From the NCBI RefSeq assembly GCF_001428565.1, contig NZ_LMIA01000010.1:857469-921468 (forward strand): a stretch of DNA of 64,000 nucleotides, given 5' to 3'. The notes beneath the pieces are model-generated. The model was not told the DNA's origin. It worked only from the letters and a program-made list of their open reading frames with translations, and searched no databases. Source of the DNA: Nocardioides sp. Root190 (lineage in GTDB: Bacteria > Actinomycetota > Actinomycetes > Propionibacteriales > Nocardioidaceae). A program made the translations under genes and the position numbers. Of the stretch, positions 57,458 to 64,000 are shown piece after piece; the first letter of the stretch is position 1; every line of letters starts with the position of its first letter.

Positions 57458-59224
57458 ATGAACCTGTCATCGCGGCGCACGCGCCGCTCCACCGGGCTCG
57501 GGAAGCGCATCGCGCTGACCGTGCCGGTCGCGCTCCTGGCGCTGACCACCATCATGGCGCCGGGTTACGCCGACGACGCCGGCACCGGCGGTGACGCTCC
57601 GGCGTCCAGCGAGGTCGAGGCCCCGGCTCCGGCCCCTGCCCCCGAGCCCGCCCCTGCCCCCGAGCCCGCCCCCGAGCCCGAGAAGGCCCCGGAGCCGGCG
57701 CCCGAGCCCGAGAAGGCCCCCGAGCCCGAGGTCGAGGAGGCAGCCGCGCCGCAGGAGGTCCCCGAGGACGTCATTCCCGCTGGTGACGGTGCCGATGACG
57801 GCGCCGCCCAGGTGTCGGAGAGCGCCCCGAAGGCCGCCGAGTTCGAGGCCGCTGCGCCCGCGACGAACAAGAAGGTCGTCGTCTGCAAGTACGTCGGCAC
57901 TCCTCCCGGAAAGCCGCACCACATCATCGTGGTCAGCAAGAGCGCCATCAAGGACTGGGACGAGGTGACGTTCCCGTGGACGTTCGCCGACGCGCAGGAC
58001 TCGATCGCCATCCGCTGGGCGATCGGCAACGAGCAGCCCGGCAACGAGGAGCTCGTCAACTGCCCCGGGTACGACGAGGAAGAGCCGCCGGAGCCGATCG
58101 TCATCGACCCGCCGGACCTGGTCCCGAACGACCCGTGTGGTCCGGCCAACGCGACCTACCCGGCGACGCCGGAGACCGAGCAGTACACCGTCACCGTCAA
58201 CGCGGACCTCAGCGTCACGCTGACCGCCAAGGACGGCTTCGAGTTCGAGGGTGGCGAGTCGTCGTACACGTACCCCGCCCCGGTGGACGCCAACGTCGCG
58301 TGTGCTGCGGAGGACGCCAAGAAGATCGTGGTCTGCAAGTACGTCGGCACCCCGCCGGGCGTCCCGCACCACATCATCGTGGTGAGCGAGAACGCTGCAC
58401 TGTCGCAGGGCTGGGACGGCAACTTCCCGGGCATCTTCGCTGACGCCCAGGACTCCATCGCCCTTCGCTACGCGATCGGCAACGAGCAGCCGGGTGACGA
58501 GGAGCTCGTCAACTGCCCGCTCGAGGAGATCGACCCGCCGGCCATCGAGCCGAACGACCCGTGCGGCCCGGACAACATCGTGTTCCCGGCGGTGGAGGAC
58601 ACCGACGAGTACACCGCGGTCGTCCTGGAGAACGGCGACGTCGTGCTGCAGGCGCAGCCCGGCTACGAGTTCCCCGGTGGTCTCGAGTCCCTGCTCTACC
58701 CCCTCCCGGCGGACTCCGGCGTCGAGTGCCCCGAGGAAGCCGTCTACGTGGCGTGCGTCTACGCGGCTGACGTCGAGATCGCTCCCCGCGCGGCGCTGGC
58801 TCCGGCCGGCACCGTGGTCCTCGTGTCCGAGCTGGAGGCGCTGACCAACGGCTTCCTGGGCCTGTTCCCGTTCGAGTACGCCGCTGGCGACTCGATCGTG
58901 ACGATCCTGCAGCAGCTCGGCGAGGGCCAGACGGTCGAGGACTTCGACGCACTCGAGATGTGTGGCGAGGTCGCCTCGGAGGTCTGTGACACCACGGACC
59001 CGGACGCCGTCGACGAGAACGGTGACCCGTGCACCCCCGTCGAGGAGTGCGACGAGACCGGTGCCACCGCCGACACCGCAGATGACTGCGAGATCGGTGG
59101 AGTCATCGAGGAGGGCGGCCTGCCGAACACCGGTGGACCCGTCGGGATGCTGGTGCCCCTGGGGGCACTCCTGGTGCTCATGGGCGCCGGGCTTGTCATG
59201 GTGAGGCGTCCCCACTCCGCCTGA
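57458..59224 (+). CDS. LPXTG cell-wall-anchored protein, paralogue of 54543
   Basis: A 588-residue surface protein with the same plan as the previous gene: signal peptide (RIALTVPVALLALTT, ending PGYAD), Pro/Glu/Ala stalk, two copies of a ~170-residue unit (KKVVVCKYVGTPPG, then HHIIVVS and IGNEQPG at about 145-195 and 290-340), DPCGPAN and DPCGPDN repeats, DAVDENGDPC, and LPNTGG plus a hydrophobic helix and RRPHSA. It shares the KKVV.CKY module and anchor with the 871-residue protein, so the pair arose by duplication. No sortase gene is in the window. Confidence 0.92.
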   Translation: MNLSSRRTRRSTGLGKRIALTVPVALLALTTIMAPGYADDAGTGGDAPASSEVEAPAPAPAPEPAPAPEPAPEPEKAPEPAPEPEKAPEPEVEEAAAPQEVPEDVIPAGDGADDGAAQVSESAPKAAEFEAAAPATNKKVVVCKYVGTPPGKPHHIIVVSKSAIKDWDEVTFPWTFADAQDSIAIRWAIGNEQPGNEELVNCPGYDEEEPPEPIVIDPPDLVPNDPCGPANATYPATPETEQYTVTVNADLSVTLTAKDGFEFEGGESSYTYPAPVDANVACAAEDAKKIVVCKYVGTPPGVPHHIIVVSENAALSQGWDGNFPGIFADAQDSIALRYAIGNEQPGDEELVNCPLEEIDPPAIEPNDPCGPDNIVFPAVEDTDEYTAVVLENGDVVLQAQPGYEFPGGLESLLYPLPADSGVECPEEAVYVACVYAADVEIAPRAALAPAGTVVLVSELEALTNGFLGLFPFEYAAGDSIVTILQQLGEGQTVEDFDALEMCGEVASEVCDTTDPDAVDENGDPCTPVEECDETGATADTADDCEIGGVIEEGGLPNTGGPVGMLVPLGALLVLMGAGLVMVRRPHSA

Positions 59225-59229
59225 CCGTG

Positions 59230-59269
59230 GTCAGGGGTCCCTCCCGTCTCGACGAGGAGGGCTCCTGAC
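59230..59269 (+). terminator. Hairpin after the second LPXTG gene
   Basis: GTCAGG and CCTGAC with inner CCCTCC/GGAGGG form a stem-loop 5 bases after the stop. Confidence 0.6.
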
Positions 59270-59306
59270 GAACCCGGGTGAGGTCACCGAGTGACCACGA
59301 ACGGGT

Positions 59307-59348
59307 GTTCGCCCCGTCGCAGCAAAGCGCTACTGCGACGGGGCGAAC
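59307..59348. terminator. Strong 16-bp hairpin between convergent genes
   Basis: GTTCGCCCCGTCGCAG (59307-59322) and CTGCGACGGGGCGAAC (59333-59348) pair perfectly with a 10-base loop between the LPXTG gene and the MpaB-type gene. It can serve both strands. Confidence 0.75.
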
Positions 59349-59370
59349 GACGTTGTCGGGTGTCTGCCGC

Positions 59371-60297
59371 TCACTTCGGCGGGGCGAACGACGTCAGCTG
59401 CGGCTTGGCGTAGAGCGCGCGCAGCCGCTCGTAGTTGAAGCGGTTCCAGGCCATCGGGTCGAGGACCAGCCACTTCGGGAGCCAGCGCCGAGCACCGCGG
59501 ATCGCGGCGGCGTACACGCGGAACTCCTGCTCGCGGCGGCGCGTCCAGCGCACGCCGAGCAGCTCGCGCATGCGGGGGTGGGCCGCCTTCTCGGCGCACA
59601 CCTTGGCGGGGCGGGTCAGCACCGGTGTCAGCACCCGCCATGCCGGGGTGAGCAGCACGTGCACCCAGCGCGGGCCGAACAGCGTCGGCACCGGCAGGTC
59701 GTCGAAGCGGGCGTTGGCCCACTGGAGGAACTCGTTGTCGGCCAGCCGGGTGGCGGCGACCTCGTCGTAGTAGGCCTCCACCTCGGCGACGGTGTCGGGG
59801 ATCCGGGCCCGCTCGCTGGGCAGGTCGAAGTCACTGAGGTGGAGCACCGTGCGGTAGACGACCTCGCGCTGCTCGGCGTCCAGGGAGGCGCCGTACGTCG
59901 TGACGTAGCCCGTGTAGAAGATCAGCATGCTGGTCGTGCCGACCCACTTCCACAGGTCAGGATCGAGCGCGCTGTAGCGCTCTCCCTCGAAGTGCCCCTT
60001 GCCCTTGCCGTGCACGTGGCTGTGCAGCTGCTTGAGGTGGTCGGCGCTGGCGCGGCGGTCGGCGTCGTCCCCGAAGAGCAGCAGCGGCCCCCACAGGCCG
60101 CTCCGGATCCCGCGGTTGGTGAAGTTCTCCGCGAACCGGCCGCTGGCGTCCACGGCGGCCGCGACCTCGCGGTAGGCGACCTGGTCCAGGGCCAGTCGGC
60201 CGAACAGGGCGAAGGCCGCCGGCGCACCCATCCACCAGCGGACGTCCGCGGCGAGCTCGTGGTGCGGTTGGGAGGGATGCCAGGGGGCGACGGTCAC
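59371..60297 (-). CDS. MpaB-type oxygenase (DUF2236), second copy
   Basis: A 308-residue helical protein of the MpaB/DUF2236 group: AAFALFGRLALDQVAYREVA, HVHGKGKGHFEGERYSALDP, WKWVGTTSMLIFYTGYVTTYG and VEAYYDEVAATRLADNE carry the family's H-rich and DPxLxxW patterns. GTG 60297 has GAAGGAG five bases before it. It is divergent from the TetR gene, like the pair at 35937/36610, though the two oxygenases are not close relatives. Confidence 0.85.
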   Translation of the reverse strand: MTVAPWHPSQPHHELAADVRWWMGAPAAFALFGRLALDQVAYREVAAAVDASGRFAENFTNRGIRSGLWGPLLLFGDDADRRASADHLKQLHSHVHGKGKGHFEGERYSALDPDLWKWVGTTSMLIFYTGYVTTYGASLDAEQREVVYRTVLHLSDFDLPSERARIPDTVAEVEAYYDEVAATRLADNEFLQWANARFDDLPVPTLFGPRWVHVLLTPAWRVLTPVLTRPAKVCAEKAAHPRMRELLGVRWTRRREQEFRVYAAAIRGARRWLPKWLVLDPMAWNRFNYERLRALYAKPQLTSFAPPK

Positions 60298-60316
60298 GGT
60301 GACTCCTTCGACAACA

Positions 60317-60357
60317 GTCAACGTGCGTTGACAGATACATTGCACCCATCTGTCAAC
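60317..60357. promoter_or_regulatory. Two overlapping palindromes, candidate TetR operator
   Basis: GTCAACG-TG-CGTTGAC (60317-60332) is a perfect 16-bp palindrome. It overlaps a wider one: GTTGACAGAT (60327-60336) and ATCTGTCAAC (60348-60357), exact 10-bp arms 11 bases apart. They lie between the MpaB-type gene and TetR. Confidence 0.75.
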
Positions 60358-60378
60358 GGTTGTGTCAAGATGTTGGTC

Positions 60379-61020
60379 ATGAGCGAAGGTGCCCGGAGGT
60401 ACGGCGGACTCGACGCCACCGAACGGGCAGCGGAGCGTCGTACCCGACTGCTCGACGCGGCGCTGGACCTGATGGGCGAGCGCGGGCTCGCCGGGACCAC
60501 CGTGCGGGGGGTGTCGGAATCAGCCGGCCTCGCGGCCCGCTACTTCTACGAGAGCTTCGAGGGCATCGAGGACCTCCAGCTCGCGGTCTTCGACCAGATC
60601 GCCGCGGAGGCAGCCGACCGGGCGCTCGCCGCGCTGGCCACGGCCGGCGACGACGCGACGGCCCAGACCCGCGCCGTCCTCGCCGAGATGGTCGACATCT
60701 TCCTCGAGGATCCACGCAAGGGCCGGGTGGCGCTGATCGAGTCGATCACCTCACCGGTCCTGGGCCCGCGGGTGCTGGCCGAGAGCAGCCGGTTCACCGG
60801 GATGCTCGCCGCCACCGCGTCCAGCGGGGATCCGGGCTCGGGAGCCGAGGGCCTGCCGACCGGGCTGTTGCTGCGCTCGCAGTTCCTCATCGGCGGAGCG
60901 GCCCACGCGATCGGGGCGGTGCTCCGCGGCGACATCCCCGCCGAGCGCGACGACCTGGTCGACGCGCTCGTCGACCTGTTCCTCACCGTCGACCTGGACG
61001 GGTCGACGCTCAGGCGCTGA
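60379..61020 (+). CDS. TetR-family regulator
   Basis: A 213-residue regulator: ERRTRLLDAALDLMGERGLAG, helix-turn-helix TTVRGVSESAGLAARYFYESF and a helical ligand domain. ATG 60379 (or 60370) lies 21 bases after the operator-like palindromes. It probably controls the divergent MpaB-type gene. Its 3' end overlaps the LLM oxidoreductase by 11 bases. Confidence 0.88.
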   Translation: MSEGARRYGGLDATERAAERRTRLLDAALDLMGERGLAGTTVRGVSESAGLAARYFYESFEGIEDLQLAVFDQIAAEAADRALAALATAGDDATAQTRAVLAEMVDIFLEDPRKGRVALIESITSPVLGPRVLAESSRFTGMLAATASSGDPGSGAEGLPTGLLLRSQFLIGGAAHAIGAVLRGDIPAERDDLVDALVDLFLTVDLDGSTLRR

Positions 61021-62077
61021 CCGCTGCCTGGGCCAGCAGCTCGCGGACACGAGGGATCACGGTGGTGCCGTAGAGCTCGATGCTGCGCAGGAGCTGCGGG
61101 TGCGGCATCGACCCGTTGCTGTACTTCAGGTCGAAGCGCTGCAGGCCGAGGGTCCGCACGGTCGAGGCGATCTTGCGCGCGACGGTCTCCGGTGAACCGA
61201 CGTACAGCGAGCCCTCGTCGACCTCGGACTCGTACTGCTGCCGGGTGACCGGACCCCAGCCGCGCTCCGCGCCGATCCGGTCGCGGTTGGCCTTGAAGTG
61301 CGGGTACAGCAGCTCGCGCGCCTCTTCGTCGGTGTCGGCGACGAAGCCGGGCGAGTGGACGCCGATGGGGAGGTCGGGCTGCTCGAGCTCGGTGAGCGCG
61401 CGACGGTAGAGGTCCGTGTACGGCGCGAAGCGGGCCGGGTCGCCGCCGATGACCGCGAGCATGAGTGGGAAGCCGTAGCGGGCCGTGCGGACGACGGACT
61501 CGGGAGAGCCGCCGACGCCGATCCACGTCGGGATCGAGCCGCGCTCGGTGGTCGGGAAGATCCGGGCGTCACGCAGGGGAGCGCGCAGCTCGCCGGCGGT
61601 CCAGGTCACCGGGCCCTCGCCCTGGAGGGCGGCCCACAGGTCGAGCTTCTCGCTGAACAGCCGGTCGTAGTCGGCGAGGTCGTAGCCGAAGAGGGGGAAG
61701 GACTCGGTGAACGAGCCGCGTCCCAGGGTGATCTCGGCGCGGCCACCGGACAGGGCGTCCAGGGTGGCGAAGCGCTCGTAGATCCGCACCGGGTCGTCGG
61801 AGCTGAGCACCGTGACCGCCGTACCGAGCAGGATCCGCTCGGTGCGGGTCGCGGCGGCCGCGAGCACCATCTCGGGAGCCGACACCGCGAAGTCGTCACG
61901 ATGGTGCTCGCCGATGCCGATCGCGTCCACGCCGACGCGGTCGGCGAGCTCGACCTCGGCGAGGAGGTTGCGGATGACCTGCGCATGGGGGACGCGGTCT
62001 CCGGTGTCAGGGTCGAGGGTGACGTCGCCGAAGGTGTCGAGCCCGAACTGCACCCCCGGGCTGAGCGCCTCAGCCAT
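61010..62077 (-). CDS. LLM-class flavin-dependent oxidoreductase
   Basis: A 355-residue luciferase-like monooxygenase: FGLDTFGDVTLDPDTGDRVP, VDAIGIGEHHRDDFAVSAPE (about residues 45-64, with the EHH motif), LSGGRAEITLGRGSF and IPTWIGVGGSPESVVRTARYG. A flavin or F420 TIM barrel. ATG 62077 overlaps the thioredoxin stop by 8 bases, implying coupling. Substrate unknown. Confidence 0.9.
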   Translation of the reverse strand: MAEALSPGVQFGLDTFGDVTLDPDTGDRVPHAQVIRNLLAEVELADRVGVDAIGIGEHHRDDFAVSAPEMVLAAAATRTERILLGTAVTVLSSDDPVRIYERFATLDALSGGRAEITLGRGSFTESFPLFGYDLADYDRLFSEKLDLWAALQGEGPVTWTAGELRAPLRDARIFPTTERGSIPTWIGVGGSPESVVRTARYGFPLMLAVIGGDPARFAPYTDLYRRALTELEQPDLPIGVHSPGFVADTDEEARELLYPHFKANRDRIGAERGWGPVTRQQYESEVDEGSLYVGSPETVARKIASTVRTLGLQRFDLKYSNGSMPHPQLLRSIELYGTTVIPRVRELLAQAAVSA

Positions 62078-62420
62078 CGGAGGGGGTCGCTGCCTCGACG
62101 TCGAAGTCGCGGACCGCGTCGATGACCTGCTGCAGCGCAGGCGCGGGCAGGGCGCCCGCCTGGGAGAAGACGAGTGCACCCTTCTTGAAGGCCATCAGGG
62201 TCGGGATGGAGCTCACCTTGGCGGCAGCGGCGAGCTGCTGCTCCTCCTCGGTGTTCACCGAGGCGAAGACCAGGTCACCGTGCTGCTCGGCAGCGGCCTC
62301 GTAGATCGGGGCGAAATTGCGGCACGGGCCGCACCACGACGCCCAGAAGTCGACGAAGACGATCTCGTTGTCGAGCACCGTCTGCTCGAAGGTCGCAGCG
62401 GTCAGGTCGATGGTGGACAT
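62070..62420 (-). CDS. Thioredoxin
   Basis: A 116-residue thioredoxin with FVDFWASWCGPCRNFAP (active-site WCGPC at about residues 29-33), SIPTLMAFKKG with the cis-Pro after Ile, and a longer C-terminal tail of about 12 residues. Cytoplasmic disulphide reductase. It starts 7 bases after the GH25 stop and overlaps the LLM gene, giving a compact run. Confidence 0.93.
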   Translation of the reverse strand: MSTIDLTAATFEQTVLDNEIVFVDFWASWCGPCRNFAPIYEAAAEQHGDLVFASVNTEEEQQLAAAAKVSSIPTLMAFKKGALVFSQAGALPAPALQQVIDAVRDFDVEAATPSDG

Positions 62421-62427
62421 GGTGGTC

Positions 62428-63165
62428 TCAACGCTCCTCGGTGACGATCGATTCCTTGAGCCGGTTCAGGTCCACCCTGCCCGAGATCCCCGGCAGGGAG
62501 CCAGCATCGTCGTACTGCCAGACCGCCCAGTCCCGTCGCGGAGCCCGGTCGCCGAGCCGGCGCACCCACTGCGGGTGATCGGCGAGGTCGTCCGCGAACC
62601 CGAACCGGTCCTCGAGCTCGGGGTAGAGGTAGACGAGCGTGGGCACGCCCGCGCTGCGGTCCACGACGTCCAGGAACTCGCGGACCTCCGCGAGGAGCTC
62701 GGCACGCGGAGGCGGCTCGGCACAGCTGCCGGCGAGCTCGAGGTCGAGCGCCGGAGGGATCGCGCCGACGCCGGGCCCCAGCACCTCGAGGAAGTGCTCC
62801 GCCTGGGCGGTGCCGTCCGTGCACAGCTGGAAGTAGTGGTAGCCGGCGACCTCGACGCCGGCCCGCGTGGCGGCCCGCCGGTGCTCGGCGAACCTGGGGT
62901 CGACGAAGCCCGTCCCCTCGGTGGCCTTCAGGTAGGCGAACGCGACCCCGGCGTCGGCGACCCGGGGCCAGTCGATCGCGCCCTGGTGGTGGGAGGCGTC
63001 GATGGCCAGGCGCAGCGCCGGTTCCTCGGTGGGGGTGGGCGTCGGGGTGTCCGTCGGGCTGGGTGTCGGGCGGGGTGTCGAGAACTGGTCGGGGGGCGCG
63101 TCCGCACCACACCCGGCGAGCAGGGCTGCGGTCGCGGTGAGGACGAGACGACGCCGGAGACCCAT
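62428..63165 (-). CDS. GH25 lysozyme-like lipoprotein
   Basis: A 245-residue lipoprotein (lipobox LLAGC) with a Thr/Pro linker and a GH25 muramidase domain: LAIDASHHQGAIDWPRV (catalytic Asp), AFAYLKATEGTGFVDPRF, EVAGYHYF and PALDLELAG with the second acidic pair, ending WAVWQYDDAGSLPGISGRVD. It should cleave peptidoglycan outside the membrane. ATG 63165 starts it; a thioredoxin gene follows. Confidence 0.92.
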   Translation of the reverse strand: MGLRRRLVLTATAALLAGCGADAPPDQFSTPRPTPSPTDTPTPTPTEEPALRLAIDASHHQGAIDWPRVADAGVAFAYLKATEGTGFVDPRFAEHRRAATRAGVEVAGYHYFQLCTDGTAQAEHFLEVLGPGVGAIPPALDLELAGSCAEPPPRAELLAEVREFLDVVDRSAGVPTLVYLYPELEDRFGFADDLADHPQWVRRLGDRAPRRDWAVWQYDDAGSLPGISGRVDLNRLKESIVTEER

Positions 63166-63205
63166 CCGGCCACCCTTCCACGGACGGGCGGACTACTGTG
63201 CCCTC

Positions 63206-63766
63206 ATGGGCGAGATCGCACGGACCACCCACGTCCTGGTGGACGGGGAGAACCTCGACGCGACACTGGGCACGTCGATCCTGGGCCGGCGGCCTCGACC
63301 GGAGGAACGCCCCCGCTGGGAACGGCTGCTCCAGTTCGTCGAGCGCCAGTTCGGCCAGCCCGCCAACGGCCTGTTCTTCCTCGCTGCCAACAGCGAGCTG
63401 CCGATGTCCTTCGTGCAGGCCCTGCTGGCGATCGGCTACCGGCCGATCCCCCTGTCCGGCGGCCCCAACGAGAAGGTCGTCGACATCGCCATCCAGCGAA
63501 CGCTGGTGGAGCTGAAGAATCGTGACAGCGATGTCGTGCTGGTCAGCAACGACGGCGACTTCGTCGAGCAGGTCACCGACGTCCTCGACGGCCGTCGGGT
63601 CGGCCTGGTCGGCTTCACCGAGTTCCGCAACAGCGCCTTCACGCAGCTGATCCCGCGCGGCCTGGAGATCTTCGACCTCGAGTACGACGTGCACGCCTTC
63701 AACGAACGCCTCCCGCGCGTCCGGATCATCCCGATCGACGAGTTCGACCCGACGCAGTTCCTCTGA
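63206..63766 (+). CDS. NYN-domain (PIN-like) protein
   Basis: A 186-residue protein: THVLVDGENLDATLG, NEKVVDIAIQRTLVELKNR and VVLVSNDGDFVEQVTDVLDG give the acidic residues of the NYN/LabA fold, a PIN-type metal-dependent RNase. The residues for catalysis look present. ATG 63206 starts it. Divergent from the GH25 gene across 40 bases; REP-like repeats follow. Confidence 0.88.
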   Translation: MGEIARTTHVLVDGENLDATLGTSILGRRPRPEERPRWERLLQFVERQFGQPANGLFFLAANSELPMSFVQALLAIGYRPIPLSGGPNEKVVDIAIQRTLVELKNRDSDVVLVSNDGDFVEQVTDVLDGRRVGLVGFTEFRNSAFTQLIPRGLEIFDLEYDVHAFNERLPRVRIIPIDEFDPTQFL

Positions 63767-63801
63767 CACCTGGCCGTGGTGGCCGGGACTCGTCAACCTC
63801 C

Positions 63802-64000
63802 GCTGGTCGAGGAGGCCGCCCACCACGGTGCACCCGGGTGTCCACGGGCCAGTTCCGGCACCGGGTCACCAGGTCTCGAGACGGTCGCTGCGCGACCTCC
63901 TCGACCAACGGGGACCCGTTCCGGGGTACCCCTCCTGCCCACGCCTGGGTCGCGCCGTGACTCGTTGGTCGAGGAGGCCGCCCGCGGCCGTCTCGAGACC
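63802..64000. repeat. REP-like palindromic units, run to the window end
   Basis: A broken copy (63802-63820), an inverted 37-base copy (63873-63909, preceded by GTTCCGGCACCGGGTCACC) and a direct copy (63964-64000) match the element at 42573. No gene is seen between 63767 and 64000. Confidence 0.9.

Overview
The window is a GC-rich chromosomal stretch from an actinobacterium, most likely a Nocardioides-type (Nocardioidaceae) organism. The reasons are the very strong G/C bias at third codon positions, frequent GTG starts, many 4-base start/stop overlaps, the mix of actinobacterial families (MpaB-type oxygenases, PDR/VanB reductase, LPXTG proteins, LVIVD-repeat and DUF305 proteins, ECF-SnoaL sigma factor), and dispersed REP-like palindromes with a GGTCGAGGAGG core. 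That assignment is an inference from composition and gene content. I see no rRNA, tRNA, CRISPR array, insertion sequence, phage block or replication origin.

Layout. 1-10 kb: an incomplete unknown gene, a DHFR/RibD-like reductase, an APC permease divergent from an ECF sigma factor with a SnoaL-like tail, a DUF1059-like small protein, a VOC protein, then regulator/target pairs: SDR with HxlR, MarR with MMPL exporter, and a Baeyer-Villiger-type monooxygenase with a PucR-like regulator. 11-17 kb: an Xre/MbcA/ParS-like solitary protein, secreted CAP and beta-propeller proteins, an LVIVD protein divergent from a DUF305 lipoprotein, and a dual-specificity-type phosphatase. 17.6-22.3 kb: a cobalamin riboswitch ahead of a five-gene overlapping operon (binding lipoprotein, permease, ATPase, CbiX-like/[2Fe-2S] fusion, amidohydrolase). 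23-28.6 kb: a quinone-oxidoreductase-like gene and an acyl-CoA synthetase/saccharopine-dehydrogenase-like/SDR operon divergent from a TetR gene. 28.6-32.2 kb: an ASCH-winged helix-HhH protein and two overlapping cyclic-di-GMP type genes. 32.3-38 kb: ArsR-CDF metal efflux, LysE, small enzymes, and a TetR-GNAT pair divergent from an MpaB-type oxygenase.

38-48.3 kb: a NarL-type two-component system, a secreted propeller plus an ankyrin lipoprotein, a composite REP-like element, a second TetR, and a zinc alcohol dehydrogenase divergent from an operon of alpha/beta hydrolase, di-iron-type metal-dependent hydrolase and PDR/VanB reductase. 48.3-54.4 kb: a thioesterase, orphan KdpE/KdpD-like regulators next to a KimA-like potassium transporter, a pterin dehydratase and membrane or hypothetical proteins. 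54.4-59.3 kb: two tandem paralogous LPXTG surface proteins, one with six 73-residue repeats. 59.3-64 kb: a second MpaB-type oxygenase divergent from a third TetR, an LLM oxidoreductase, thioredoxin and GH25 lipoprotein run, a NYN-domain protein and more REP-like repeats.

The most interesting signals are: (i) two near-identical inverted repeats (TTRCTACR-N4-YGTAGYAW) in front of an MpaB-type oxygenase and of the dehydrogenase/hydrolase/di-iron/reductase cluster, with two paralogous TetR genes nearby, which suggests one small regulon; (ii) the LPXTG pair, which shares an upstream block and signal, stalk and anchor architecture; (iii) the riboswitch operon that carries a chelatase-like/ferredoxin fusion without the usual GHGS motif, plus an amidohydrolase. 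Functions are family-level assignments read from motifs; nothing was checked against a database.
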